Source: Auricularia sp. M13 (taxonomy: Eukaryota; Basidiomycota; Agaricomycetes; Auriculariales; Auriculariaceae). From it: a stretch of DNA of 64,000 nucleotides. Each line of letters begins with the position of its first letter. The first letter of the stretch is position 1. A program made the translations under genes and the position numbers. The stretch covers positions 3,844,001 through 3,908,000 of the forward strand of contig CM073193.1 of the NCBI GenBank assembly GCA_037042915.1, in the 5' to 3' direction. Below the pieces are notes generated by a model that worked only from the letters and a program-made list of their open reading frames with translations, was not told where the DNA came from and searched no databases. This document shows positions 35,301 to 47,658 of the stretch, piece after piece.

Positions 35301-36982
35301 GACTCGTATATCCTTGGATGGCCTCTGCGCCGATCTTCGCAACAAAGAGGCTGTTGCCGAACAGTTGCGCATCGACATGTCGACCGTCCGTGAAGAAAAG
35401 GCCGTTCTTCAAGCTGCGCTGGAGCAGGCCCGCGCTCAAGAAGCTCTACACGCCCAGGAGTTTGCCTCCCGCGAAGAGGAGCTAAAGCATCGCTGCAAAG
35501 GCTGGGAGTCTGAAAAGGCGCAGATGGGTGAGATTATTCACGCAGCGCAGCAGCGAGAGGCCGAGCTGCTGGGAAAGCTCGCTGCATCGGAACAACGGCT
35601 AGCCTCTCCGCGCGCAGAATTCCCGGCGGCAAAGGACGCTGAGGATGCAGCCGCCGCCGCGAACCTCCTCGTTCAACAGCTCAAAGACGAAATCACCGTC
35701 CTCAAGGAAGCAGCATCTACGATCGGAATACGATACGACAAGAAGCTTCTGGTATGTGTTCAAGCAACATTGAGTTTCGTGAAGTCACACACATTGCAAC
35801 AGAGTGCCGAAGAGAAAGACCTCGTCGGCAGAATTGGCAAAGACGCTCGATCGATATACGAACAGGAGTTGGTAGCCAAGTCCAATGAGCTGGTCAGTGC
35901 AGCATTCAATCTCGTTCGTATTGCATGCATTCTCATGCGCACTGCAGAAAAAGGTGTGTGCGGCTCGACAGACTAGCAGTATATGTCGCTACATGGGTCG
36001 CAGCGAGAGAACACAATCAATGAGCTTCAGTCGCGAAACAAGCTCCTTGAGGAACAAATCACAAAGCAACTTCAAATTCAGGTCACCGGTTCCATAACAG
36101 GAGCCAAGTGTCGACACTCATGTATCGTAGGCAGAGGCCAACGCGGCTCTCGTGCCACCAGCATTTTCCCCAATCAGCGTGGAAAACCCTCAGGTTTGTT
36201 CCTCAGGCGACATAATGGGCTAATCACAGACAAATGCAGCCCTTATCCGAGCCTGTGGTCATTGTCGCGGGAAGACGTTTTGGTCGCATGCCTGTGCAGG
36301 AAGCACAACCACCGCCGCCTACTTCTCGCGCCCATCGGTTCGCAGAGTTGAATGGCCCTCCATCTGATTCTGCCCTTGGTCTGCCCTCGTCTCCCAGTCC
36401 TCCGAGCGAAGGATCAGATTATCTATCCACTACCAAGTTGACGAGGAAGCGGCCAGCTCCCACACAGACTGGAAAGGCGCAGAAGCCGCAAAACGCGTGG
36501 TTTGGAGTTTCACGAACTAGCAGGCTCTGCGGATTCTTATGGATTCATTCAGCGCACAGTAGGGCAAGACGCGGAAAGGAAGGTATGGTCCTTAAGGTCG
36601 TCGTTTAGCTGATCGCTACTGAAATATTGCTAGGTTCCGGACAGACCGCGCAAGGTGACAAAGACGGGTCCTTGTCAGAGCGATAGTTAATTCAGTTAGG
36701 GCAAGCCAATCACAACCACGGCGAAGGCTTCGGCACCCGGTGGATCGTCTTCAATTGCTATCAAGGTACGTGAACACCACCGTGGGACTGCTAGCATAAC
36801 AGTCCTGGAAAGACCAGGAATCGGAAAGTTTCAAGCGCGATGGGCGAATGAAATGCGATCGAGGTAAGTATGTGGCTCTGGCTGTAGTTTTAGAATATGA
36901 TTTGCTGCATCTCGAATGGCATTCGTCTTGCCATCGAATTCCCACTTTACAATGCAAGGCTGGTTCGGTGAATATACTGTGA
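32393..36982 (+). CDS. Large coiled-coil protein, many exons, ends uncertain
   Basis: Not recognised beyond its fold. From about 32,730 to 35,950 successive short exons give long heptad-rich helices (LLWEKVKEREATIARK; LEEMHAQMMELKSQ; LREATQHAERLQATNDRL; LQAALEQARAQEALHAQEF). Introns of about 50 nt separate them, for example 33029-33078. The N-terminal 110 residues are Ser/Pro-rich; at 32,460-32,720 a second frame (LIRLKNEFDDPGPVNF, RRTIDLGKQQ) looks more protein-like than the one starting at ATG 32393, so an indel or missed intron is likely. The tail is disordered and basic (TKLTRKRPAPTQTGKA) and can be followed to a stop at 36980-36982. A structural role in chromosome, spindle or trafficking scaffolds is possible but not shown. 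Confidence 0.6.
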
Positions 36983-37032
36983 AAATTGTATAAATACGCA
37001 GGAACGTCACATTCAGGGCTCGTTCAACGTGC

Positions 37033-38412
37033 TTAGTTGATGCCATTGAGTTTCCTTCCAGCATCAATGGCCTGGCCCTTGTCAACCCAGTCAAGGAGAA
37101 CATGTGTGACCTTGATGTTGTCCCCGATGGTTTGACAGGTGTTGACCTGACCCGAGATCGAGTCTACAGAGTTGGTCTCGTCCGCGGCGCCGCGGTCAGG
37201 TATCAGAATCTGCAAGAAAACCGTTAGCAGGAGGCAGAAAAGTAACGATGGATCATACTCCGAAGAGGTCGATGTCGAGGAAGTGGTTCTGCGTCTGTGA
37301 GATTCAATCGCACACAATCAATTAGGGCGCACCATCATCCCCAGCTTGTTCTCAGCGCCGCCATTAACACGGTCAACAGCGCATGGCCAGCTCTTGTCGA
37401 CCTCATTGTCTGAGAACCGAGTTAACGAGCTATAAATTTGGCCGCAGCTGCCTGGATACTCACAGTGGGTCTCCCACATCTGTGGAAAATTGAGCACGAA
37501 TGAAACCCGATCGGAAATCATTGCAGCTCACGTTGTCGAATTCGGGAAGAATATAGGGGACAACCGACGTGTCAGCATTGTAGTCCTGCGAAGGCCGTGA
37601 GGATTGAGCTAAGAGACTTGGAAGTCAAGACACACCATGAGCACCACGACGCGGGTATTGGCAGAGATGAGGTCCGCCATCTTTGGCCAGGCATCGCGAG
37701 CCACTGGAGAGGATGAGGGCGTGAAGACAAATTGCTCGAGGCCAGAGGCCTTGAAAATCTCCGCCCACTTCGCCACTTCGACATTGTCATTGTTCGTTAC
37801 GACGAGCGTGAGGACTAGAGGGAGCGAGTCAACTTCATGTTATGCCACTGGGTATTAAATTTGACCTTCGTTCCTATTCGCGTCGTCTGACAGCCAGTTG
37901 GAGATGGTGCGGAAGTAGTCTTCAAGGGAACCACCATCGTAAAGAGCCTACAGAAGTTCAACGCTTGGACAAGATAGGTCATAGAAGGGGCATACGCAGT
38001 CAGTGTGGCAGACATGGAGCACGTCGTCCTTGAGATGTGTCTGAGCCTGGAGCAGACGAACTCCCATGTTCAATTGAGAGGGAATATCAATATTCTGGTT
38101 CGATGCAATGGCGGAGACTACGAAAAAGGAGGTGAGGATTGCGAGTGAGAGGCTGCCTGTTGACTTTACGCACGACCGCCATTGTCGACAGCGTAAGAGT
38201 CGTGTGCTCCTATGAAAACGACATCGCCGAAGGACTTGTCACAGAGACTCGGGTGACCATTGCAAGACAGAGCGTCGTCGCGTAGAAGTGAAGCGAGAGG
38301 GTAGAAAATTGGCGCCGACGAAGACGACGAGGAAGAGGCGAAAGAGGCGCACCGCAGTCGTCAGACTGACAGCAAGAGAAGCAACCGCCAGAAGGCGACC
38401 GAACGAAGACAT
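37033..38412 (-). CDS. Secreted PLC-like phosphodiesterase (PI-PLC X-domain type)
   Basis: Ten exons, 301 aa. Exon 1 (38353-38412) is a signal peptide (MSSFGRLLAVASLAVSLTTA). Then CNGHPSLCDKSFGDVVFIGAHDSYAV carries the first catalytic His, DVLHVCHTDC the second, and LYDGGSLEDYFRTI, DYNADTSVVPYILPEFDN and HVLLDWVDKGQAIDA are family landmarks. Introns include 38118-38173, 37948-37995, 37815-37865, 37586-37635, 37480-37531, 37410-37463, 37295-37332 and 37210-37258. Exon 7 (37464-37479) is 16 nt. The first intron begins with a good GT donor at 38352 but has no AG where exon 2 must begin (38276). Family members act on phosphoinositide-like substrates; activity here is inferred. Confidence 0.9.
38280..38340 (-). 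repeat. Intron-like direct repeat, copy A (inside intron 1 of the PLC-like gene)
   Basis: About 61 bp nearly identical to 38442-38505. On the minus strand it is pyrimidine-rich and fills most of intron 1, ending CTACGC where copy B ends CTACGCAG. Confidence 0.85.
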
Positions 38413-38441
38413 AGTATCAAGAGTAGCTGAAAGAGAATCCT

Positions 38442-38505
38442 GCGTAGAAGTGAAGGCGAGAGGGCAGAAAATAATGGCGCCGACGAAGACGACGAGGAAG
38501 AGGCG
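38442..38505 (-). repeat. Intron-like direct repeat, copy B (upstream of the PLC-like gene)
   Basis: About 64 bp matching copy A with a few mismatches and 1-3 nt indels. On the minus strand it ends in a perfect acceptor, CTACGCAG, 30 bp before the start codon, so it could be a 5'-UTR intron. Confidence 0.85.
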
Positions 38506-38873
38506 GAGCAAGTGTTTGCTCCATGCGGAATGTGGGCCAAACAGATTCAGGGGCCAAGAAACGACGCCTTTGCAAGAAAATGATTTATTGGATTCGATTT
38601 TATGTGATAAATGGGCTGTCGGAGCGGCAAGCCACAATGCAGCGCCTGCGACGAGACCAGAGGTCGTTCAAATCGGCCAAAATTAATTTATCGCATAGAT
38701 ATAGACCTAATTGAATTTTCAAATCTGTGAGGTAGTCTTTCCGAGTGTATCGGGCTCTTCGAGGAGCTGTGTATTGATTCTCCTCGTTGTTAGGGACAGT
38801 ATCTGGAATAGTAGATATGCTTCAGCGGCCTTATCAACAGGTTTTAAAACTTCCTAGGTCCCCCGTATAGCGG

Positions 38874-38980
38874 AGGTGGGCGTTTCACGACAGCCATGGT
38901 AAGGCTTGACTGGATTAGGGACAGCACAGCGGCCTGCAGACTGCCAGGTGGGCGTTTCACGACACAGGCTTGACTGGATT
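38874..38980 (+). repeat. Degenerate tandem repeat
   Basis: AGGTGGGCGTTTCACGACA occurs at 38874-38892 and 38946-38964; GGCTTGACTGGATT occurs at 38903-38916 and 38967-38980. The two units are 64-72 bp apart, the second shortened by 8 bp. Confidence 0.9.
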
Positions 38981-40585
38981 GCAACTTTCCCTGCTGCGAC
39001 GCGTACAGGGCCAAGACAGTTTGTATCCGCCAAGCCGAGGATCGTCCATTTTTGTCGTTGTCGCTCATTGCTGTGCAGGAAGCTAGGATGGCGCGGAATC
39101 GATTCCAACCCAGAATGGAGGAACAAGGTTGGAGAACGACGCAAGCGATGGTACAAAACTAGCGCCCAAAAAGCGAAAGGACGCCCCATAGAAAATGGCG
39201 CTTGGTTGGTAGTGGCATTGCTAGAAGAACTCTTGAAGAACAGTGCAGAAGCCACGATGCTTACATCGCAGCAAGATCGTAACTCCTCTTCCGCTGGTCA
39301 TCTTTACTTGCGTCCTGACCAGGAAGACATCGTCTGACATGACAATGCTCCTTGAAATACCGGCCTGCGCGGCCTTCGCCCTTCTTAGTCAGCACCGACT
39401 TGCTGACATAAAGGACATGACACATCCGGCCGGCGCGTGTGCGTGCTGTCCGGGACGCGTTCCAGGGACGCGCACGCTCTAGGCACCCAAGGGCTAGACT
39501 GGAACATCTCTGGAGAGAGAGCCATAAGGAGATGCGCCTCCATCGGGCGCCGACGGCGTCCTGGGTCGCGTAAGGCTCCGAAACCTCCGCGGCATCGAGG
39601 AATTTTAGATTTGCAAGCGCTCTGCAACTGCAACTGCAAATCGATTTGTGAGCACTAAAGCACACACGCAGCCACATTCATCCATGCTGACCCGAAAAAG
39701 TCGGGATTGCATTGCAGGCTCAGTTCACGAAGATCTCCATATTTCGCGACCACAGCCAGAGTGTATTTCAAGATGTTGATTTCTTCCTCTATGGATGTGT
39801 ATGTATAGTGCGCACGAGAACCCAATCAACAAACAGACGGCAGGCAGACGGTTCGGAGATGAGGACCTTAAAAAGGGGAAGCAATAAAATCCCTCCATGC
39901 TGGACAAAGCGATGACTGGGGAGGAGAGCACAGCGACAATAGGCAAGGCAACCAAGCCAAGGGAAAACGACCCACGCGACGCGACACCAACGAACGAAAA
40001 AAAAGCCGACGAATAACAGGGGAGAGGGGTGTAGGGAGGAGGGTGCAAATTAGGCGGGATGACTCTTTGACTAGCCTAGAACCGACAGTGTGCAAATAGG
40101 AGAAGCCATGAAATTGGGTGGGATGGAACGGGATGGTTGCGGGGGAGAAACCAATGTGTACGGCGGACAGGAAGAACACCGCGGACGGCGCCGTGTGGGA
40201 GTGCGATGGTCTAGGCGCGCCGCGGGAGGGCGATATTACGGAGTGGGCAGGGTGGAGCGTGTGGTAATATAAGCCGATGGTAGATCTGATCCTTCCGAAG
40301 CAGCACGATGCACGATGCAAGACGAGCGAATAAAGAGGGTAAAATAAATGTCGCGTGGGGAAGAAGTGTGGGTGTGAAAAATGCGAGCGGTGAAGCAGGC
40401 AATGCGATGGAGCGCAGGAAGTGTAGAGTGTGGGTGCGTGTGTCGTAGACGTGGTCGTTCGGAGTCGTCGTGAGATCCATGATGCCGTGGACAGTGCAAC
40501 AGAGAACCCAAACCCGAGAAGATGCGGCTAGTGATACAGTGATTGAAGGACGCAAACCCGTCGGGGAAGAGCCCTAACGCGCATG

Positions 40586-41975
40586 CTATGCCGGCGACGA
40601 CGCGATGTCGTCCTTCTCGGTGAGCGGAATTTCCTCTTCGTCTGACGAGCTTGCTCTATGCTTGGACAACGAGCGGCGCAGGGGCTCGGGCACGCGCATC
40701 CACGCGGACCACCGGCGAGCTCGCTGCAAAGAATCGCGCTTCTCCGCAGCCGCTGATGCGTCGTCCATGTCAGCACCTTCGGCGTCGGCGTCGTAGCCAA
40801 TTAACGCGCTGAGACGTGATCGCGCGAGAATGGGGCCGAGCGAGAGAAGCGTGAGGAAAACTAGCTTGGCAACGACGCTGGGGGACGCAAGAACCTGTCC
40901 GATGGTCTGCTGGGTCGTCGCGGACGTGGGGGCGGCGGCGACACTTTGTAAGATATCCCCAATCTGGACGGTGACTGCGGTCCACGGGAGCGTTCCGAGG
41001 AAGGCTCCGAGGAAGCAGTCCCAGAGTGGAACGCCGCACACGCCCGAGGCGATGTTGATGCCCGACCAAGGGACGACGCCAATTAGACGCAGGACGGACA
41101 GTCTGATCCACGCGGGCGAGCGCTTGGCGGGCGGGACAGCGGCAGAGGCAAACGGCGCTGCGGCATCTGGCTCTGTGAATGATCCGAGGGATATCGAGTG
41201 GCCTTGGAGCGCCGCGGCGGTGAGCGCGAGTGCTTTTGGGAACAGATGCGAGAGCAGGGGCGCCAGGGGCTTTGCGAGCAGAGACGAGAGCAGGGAGCCC
41301 TCGGAGGTCAGGAAGGTCATGTAGAGCGTGGCGACGACGGGGTTAAGCAATACGCCCGCCAACACGTTCTGGATCGGGCAAAACACAGGTTAGCGGTGGG
41401 GCGCGCATGACGGCTCGATTACGCACCAGCAGGACGCTCCCCGGCACGGACCAGGCGTGCTTCCAGCTTGCGGTGACGGCGAGGACGGCGAGGATGTGCA
41501 GCAGCGACGAGCCGCCGGACGCGGCGTAGCCCTGCAGCTCGCGCGAGAGCTGGGCAAGGTCTCCGAGCGTGCGCGGCAGCGAGCCGGTGATGGGCAGCGT
41601 GGAGAGCGCGAGGACGACCATGGCGCTCGTGATTGGGAAGAGCAGGACTATGAGGAGCACGGGCGCCGAGGCCTCGCGGGCGATGCGCCAGGTGCTCTGG
41701 CCGTCGTCGAAGCCGGGGTCGAGGGCGAGCGGCGAAGTGGGCGACGGCGGGCACGACGACGAGGAGGAGGTGCCGGAGTCGTCTCTGGAGTGGAAGCGCA
41801 TGTGTCTGAAGATGGCCTTGAACGCGCGCTGGGATGGCGAGTCTGACTGGGCGGGGAACGAGCCGGACGCGGAGCGGGTCGAGAGCGTCGCGATGGACAG
41901 CGGCGGGCGGAGTGCGGTGCAGATGGAGGACGAGCGCGAGCGCTGGCGACCGTGGGCAACGTCCAGCATGGCCAT
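40586..41975 (-). CDS. TVP38/TMEM64-family (VTT domain) membrane protein
   Basis: Two exons (41975-41427 and 41368-40586), 443 aa. A Ser-rich cytosolic N-terminus is followed by membrane helices (APVLLIVLLFPITSAMVVLAL; SSLLHILAVLAVTASWKHAW). The VTT/DedA-like core follows: PGSVLL|NVLAGVLLNP, RLIGVVPWSGINIASG and FLGAFLGTLPWTAVTVQIGD. The C-terminus is acidic/basic and disordered. The family sits in Golgi/endosomal or ER membranes and some members scramble lipids. The ATG 41975 start was chosen as first Met with a good downstream frame; ATG 41969 is the alternative. Confidence 0.9.
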
Positions 41976-42191
41976 GGACGCACGCGACTTAAGAGCACAA
42001 GGAAGAGGAGCGTTCCGGTTTCGGCGGCCGCGCAACAGATGGCCGGCTTTACACTCAGACTGATGCGCGTTCCGATCTCAGACTCGATTCGTAATCAGAC
42101 AGCCCGGGCACATAACGCGGTCAATGTAAGCATGGAGTAGCAAGCAGGCATGAGTGCATGAGTACAGGTCCCCGGTCTCTCCCTCATTCTC

Positions 42192-42680
42192 TCAGTGGCC
42201 CGCGCGCCTGCTCTCCTGGATGATCCCAGACAGCTCCTCCAGCTTGCGCTTCGAGCGCAGAAGGGTCCCCAGCTGATCGAATGACAATTATTAGCCCGAA
42301 TCCAAATGTCTGTCGGTCCACCGACTCACCCGCTTCTTGGTCAGCTTGCGGGCCTTCTTGTCCTGAAACACAGTGTCAGTCCTATTTTTTTTTTCAAGAC
42401 CGGCTGCCCGACCTTCGAGTTGCGCAACAATTCCATCACGCGGCGCTCGTACGGCGCAAAGCCAGCAACCTCGCGCACAACGGAGCGCACAAACTTGGTC
42501 TTGGTCGACGACTGGCCCTTGCGGTGGGACGGACGCGTGCGCTTCTCGAGGCGCGTCGTCGGGTGGCCCTTGTTCAGGCCGACGCGGAGGTCTGCAGCGA
42601 CAACGGCCATCCGTCAGCATACGCGCACAATGCTGCACTATAGCGGCGGCGGTGGACGCACTGGTTTTCGTGGTGGCCAT
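42192..42680 (-). CDS. RPL36: 60S ribosomal protein eL36
   Basis: Four exons, 103 aa, the family length. Introns 42592-42661, 42363-42412 and 42273-42329. Landmarks: [34 protein letters not shown] and [20 protein letters not shown]. Intron 42363-42412 contains a run of ten T on the plus strand. A structural protein of the large ribosomal subunit. Confidence 0.97.
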
Positions 42681-43524
42681 ATCTTGCGGCGTGTCGGCGT
42701 CGGGCCTTGTTTTTGTTGATTGAGAAGGGAAAGTAAGCTTTCGGCGTCAGCCGAGTCTACACCCGCACCTGTCCCGAATTCTCCTCAGTCGCAGACTTGT
42801 CTCCACTGCCTTCAGCGATGCGATCTGCTCATTCTCTTCTGCGACCTTTGTGCTTGCGCACCGCCAGGCCATATACGTCGTCTTGCAATAATTCCGTCCA
42901 ACGACGTCCATCTGCGCAGTAGACTTAACTCTCCTCGTTTCTCCATGGCCTCGACGCGCGTTCTTGCACCGCCCTCTGCTTTCCCTGCGCTGAGGATCCA
43001 CGATTTTCCATGCACAGCTTCTTAATGCTGCAGACCCGAACTGATGTTCCCCCGCATGTCCCGCACGAAGGACTGCGCACCGGGATAGCACTCATTGCCT
43101 CCCGTGTCCACTGTCATACTGCAATCAGGGACTGTCGTCGCCGGAATTGTGCGCGTTTCAGGTTGCTGCGAACTGGCCTGAGGAATTCGGGCATGTACAC
43201 TCTGCTGGTGCGCTGCCCGATAGTTCAGGCAACTGGACGCTTTTGCCGTGTTATGAGTTCCAACTTCACTGTTCAGCCGATTTAGTGACGCGCTTCTCAA
43301 CCACGATCTTTTCCACCCCTGCGCAATTCTCGACACTACTACGGTTCTGGTCTCCGTTCGAAATTCTGTTGCGGTTTATTCCGCGGTTTTGGAGGAGTAG
43401 GGCTGAAGTAATTGTGATATAAGTAAGTTACTCTAAGTACGCTAAGTGTGCTACAATACAATCCGTACCATATACCATCGATGGAAACAGAAAAAGCAGG
43501 ACAACAATTATAACAGATGGATAT
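42681..43524. other. Intergenic region between eL36 and the Zn2Cys6 gene
   Basis: 844 bp. Contains the eL36 promoter and the 3' flank of the transcription factor gene; no supported coding frame. Confidence 0.5.
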
Positions 43525-46106
43525 CTAACACGAACCACGCCTCGCTACGGGTCCGTCTGCATCGCAGCTCGCTGCGACTGCGGCTGCAGTCGCAAGTCCG
43601 TGGTCATGCGCATGCGCACCGTAGGGCGTTCCCAGCCCTGGTGCATATTGCGCTCCGGAGACGTTGCGCTGGAGGAACATGAGCGGCGGTGCGCTGCTCT
43701 GGTTCGCGCCGGTGAGCGCAGCCGCGGCGACGGTGAGCAGCACGCGCGTGCTGGCGATGTGGCCCGCGCCGATGGTACCGTTGGCCTCGGCGACGGTGAA
43801 CGCATCGAGCGCGGCGCTCAGCACGTCCTGGATCATGAGCAGCAGCCCGCGTCGCGGCGCGTCGGGCGGGATGGTCGACGCGGCCGCGACAACAAGGCCC
43901 AGCCCTTCCTCCTCCTCCTGCTCGTCCATATCGCGATCGCGCTTCCGCGACAGCGCGTACGGCTCGACATGCGGGTTGTTGAGCCGCCCGAGCGCGGAGT
44001 TTTGCGCGAAGACCAGCCCCTGTTCAGCCAGAGGCCAGAGCCAGTAATGTCGCGTGTGTAGAAACCAGTCGGCTGTATCGACCTGAAACCTCGTCAGCGC
44101 TTCGTGACATTCGGGTACTTCCACCCGCACGTACTATGTTGGCCATCGCTGCACGTATGGACGATATGCGAACTGGCGACATCATGCTCAATGTCGTTTG
44201 CTCAGCTTGATGGAATAGCTCGACTTACCCGACCCCGTGCTGTTCACCGACTCGCTCCCTGGGGCAGGCTTCCAATAGCGCGTGCACAACGAGTAGTATA
44301 TGAGCTGGATAATGCGTGCCGCCGCTTGCCTCTAATTATGGGAGCTTAGCGCAAGTTACCACCGAGTATAGAGGCGACACGCGCGTACCTCAGCTGGCCG
44401 TCCATCACCTTCAATCCGCATGCGCTCCCTGTCATCGCCCTCTTCAACAGGCATCGACACCATCTGGACGACACCCTGACTGAAAGTAGCCGGCAATTGC
44501 TCAAGCCACCGCTGCACCCGTATTGGTTCTTTCCCTTCGCCCACATTCCCATAGCAAAGGTCGACCGCCAGTGCGATAGTAGAATCGAAGACGCGGGCAT
44601 CCCCTTCGAGGTCCAGACCTGGAACACGACCTACAACGCCCTCAGGCATCTCGCGATGGATTGCTATGATGGATTGGATGAGTGTGGGGCTGAGCGCACG
44701 CCCGAGTCGGAGGGGTCCGTAGGGCGTAGCCGCGAGGGCGATCGAAAGATCCCAGAGGAATAAAACTCGGCTGAACCAAGCGCGCACGGCGCTAGTCGGG
44801 GGCATGGCCTCGACAATGGACGCCGACAACCGTAGGAGTGAGGCGGAGGCAGGCGTGTAGCCATGGACGAACACCTCCCGTACGCTGAGGTAGGCCATTC
44901 CTGCGGCGGTCAGTGTGCGTGGGTCGTTCCAAGATAGGGCATCCGACGTGGCGCTGATGGAAAGCGCGTAGAGGTAGGAGGGCATGCTAAGCGACTGCGC
45001 GCGGTCGGCATTCGCGTGGTGTTGCGGTGTATTTCTATCACAGTGTAAGAGAGGCCTCGCGTCGTGACAGCTAACTCACGGGGTGACCTCGGTCGTCTCA
45101 ATGAGCGCTGCAAGCGCCAGACTGCAAAACTCCTTTGGAGAACCATCTTGTTCGTCAGAAACGGATTGGAGTAAGGCTTCTGCGACCGCCATCGGAAATA
45201 AGGGCATCCAGCACTGAATGCGGAAGATCTTGCGCGCATCGGGTGTTGCGAGATTGATTTTGGAGGGACCGCTCTGCGACGTGGACGAGGAGGCAGGCGA
45301 GGGCGTGTTATGGGCGAAGGAGGTGGCACTCGTAGCGGCTGAGACATCGGTATTGACATTTGTAGATGTACTGGTGTTAGAGCTGTTTGGGCTGGCGAAA
45401 TGTTGCGGGTGAAGATCAAATGGAGTTTGGGCAGCACTCTGGCTTGGAACCTGTGGGGTGGTAAACGGCGAAGGCACCGGCTGCAGGTCTGCAAAGAGAT
45501 CGCCGAATGCGTTGCTGTATTGGCCGGCGTACGGGCTGAAGATATTCGAACCTGGGAGCTGCGCGGCTCCCGTCGCCGACGCTTGGGCGATGAACGAACC
45601 TGAGATGGATCAGATCAGTTACTGGAATTGGAAGTGGATTACGCGCTCAACTCACCATTGCTGAATGCATTCTGATCAAAGGGCGCCGGATTATAGAGCG
45701 CAGACCAGATGTCAAAGTCAGGCGCTGACTGTGCGGGCTCGAAGTCGATTGCTGGCGCAGCGCTGAATGTAAAGTCGAATGGCTGTGAGGGCGGCTGTGA
45801 TGGCGAAACCGAGTCGGAATGCTCCTCCTGCTGCTGCCCTTGCTGGTCGTCTGCTCGTCGCTGTATGCGCGCGTTCTTCTTGGGTTCTGCTGGAGCATTG
45901 GGGTCCTTCTTCTTGCGCGTGCTGCCCTTGGGCGGTCCACTCTTTGCGCGGCTGGTGGCGTACTCGCAAGTCGCGCCATAAAGTGGGCAGTTGGTGCATA
46001 TGGGCCGCGTGCCAGAGCACTTCAGCTTGCGTGCTCGACAGTTCATGCACGCGGTGGAAGCCTTTGCGCGCGGGCCTGCGCTGGTGCTGGCGCTCGGTTC
46101 AGGCAT
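43525..46106 (-). CDS. Zn2Cys6 fungal transcription factor
   Basis: Five exons, 746 aa. Introns 45600-45655, 45035-45079, 44305-44388 and 44073-44228. The zinc cluster is near the N-terminus (residues 20-47): [11 protein letters not shown], then CTNC, with spacing C-x2-C-x6-C-x6-C-x2-C-x6-C. A basic linker follows ([13 protein letters not shown]), then a Ser/Gln/Thr-rich disordered stretch and a helical regulatory domain. In the last intron the acceptor at 44073 was chosen over the one at 44083 because only the former keeps the frame (SADWFLHTR). Target genes unknown. Confidence 0.9.
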
Positions 46107-47658
46107 GTTGGGAAAAAGGAGGATGGTGTCCCAGTATGCTGTGCATTAATGTGTGCTGCGTCGGACCTTTTTTGCCTCCCGGTCACCGCGCCGATTTTGT
46201 GATCTGGGATACCCTCGCGATCCCCGCCCGATTTTTGCTATCACTGCGCGATAACTGCAATCTGGACGCTACGACGCAAGTCCGCCCGTTCAGCTGTCCA
46301 CGTCCCGCTCACGTGTGCCCGGCCCCTTTGAGCTCTGTCCTCATCGTGGATCATGTACAGGTGACATAATCACCATGACGAGACGGTTCCGAAACATCCG
46401 GCTATCAATTTCGTCGTAAGCATGCTAGGATTGTCGGCATTCCTCTTTCCAGAAATATGACTGGGCAACAAGATCTGTCTTTCTCCCGCCCGTGCGCCGC
46501 TTTACATCGAGATAGGCTATATTTCTGCAATATTCAAATATCTAGCAATACGGTCCCCATTTACAACCATATCTTCCTGTCATCGTCGGACTTTTGCGGA
46601 ATACCGCCACACGCATCAAGATAGCCGAGATGAAATTTGCCGGCCACGTGCAGCTCAGACTGTTTCGGGAAACGAGATCGTTACGATGCGCTGGCAGTAG
46701 TACATCGCGTGAATCCTGAATCGTATGGACGGCACTCAGCAACGCTAGATGTATGGAAGACTTTGCAAATGTGCTGCCATTGTAGCCTTTGCAACTGGGG
46801 CGTCCCTTTGTCTGCACAGCAAGCGCTGCTGCCCCGCTGCACAAGCTCTGCTGCAGCTCGGTCGGTGTCACAACGAGATTCTCGTCGAGAATCCGATGCA
46901 TGGATAGCTAAGATTCGCGCATGAGTAATCACCGACATGCACGCAGATCTGTAGATTTGTCTTTCCGGAGTGGATTCGCCCAAGATTCGCGTCGGTCTAC
47001 TTTTTGCGCCCTTCGAGGCACCGCAAACTTGAAAGCATCATGCCCCATGTTAGTCGAGTCAGTGAGGCACTGGATGCGTAATGCAGCTGAACTTGGTTAG
47101 CCAGGTCAGTGCGGAGGGATGCTGGGGTGGCCAATTACCTAGGCGCACACGGAGGATGGGAGGAGTCGGAAGGCCGCAATGTCTGTGACTCTGTCTTATG
47201 ATGCAAGGAACGGACTACGATGACTGTACCCAGTACTGGGACTGAGTACTGAGTGATGGTGGCGGTCGTGTGATCAATTGACAGAAATGTCGAAGAGCCG
47301 CGAATTCGTTAGAGTACCTAGTCCGGGTGGATGACGCAGAAGTGCAGCAAGTTGATCGCAGACCGGTATAAGCACCTGGATCGGAACTCGCGCCCATTGA
47401 ATAGGGAGATGCGAATGTAGTAGTCCTATGGATTACTGCACGGTATACGTATGATAGGTACAACAGTGCCAGCTTAGATATTGCTCCTGAAGATAACATA
47501 TTAAAATGTGGTCTGACCCTGTGAAAACGTAGCGACGCACCCGGTAAATGGCTTCTGGATCTGTACCTCCAGGAGCAGGGAGATAAAAAGAGTGATAATA
47601 TGTCAACATCGGCGTGGGAGTCCGTAGAATAGATACGAGATGCAATATGACAGACCGC
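46107..47658. other. Intergenic region between the Zn2Cys6 gene and the P450
   Basis: 1.55 kb, AT-richer than average. Short frames only; no domain seen on either strand. Confidence 0.5.

Larger units (their letters stand above)
38413..40585. other. Gene-poor region between PLC-like and TVP38-type genes
   Basis: 2.2 kb. A 143-codon plus-strand frame at 38906-39337 has no recognisable domain and overlaps a degenerate repeat, so I do not call it a gene. 39,700-40,560 is purine-rich on the plus strand and probably holds the 3' flank of the TVP38-type gene. Confidence 0.45.

Noticed and set aside
38906-39337. 143-codon frame as a gene
   Set aside because: Starts inside a degenerate tandem repeat and shows no domain or splice pattern.
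38413-40585. Transposon remnant in the gene-poor stretch
   Set aside because: No terminal repeats, target-site duplications or transposase/reverse-transcriptase motifs in any frame.
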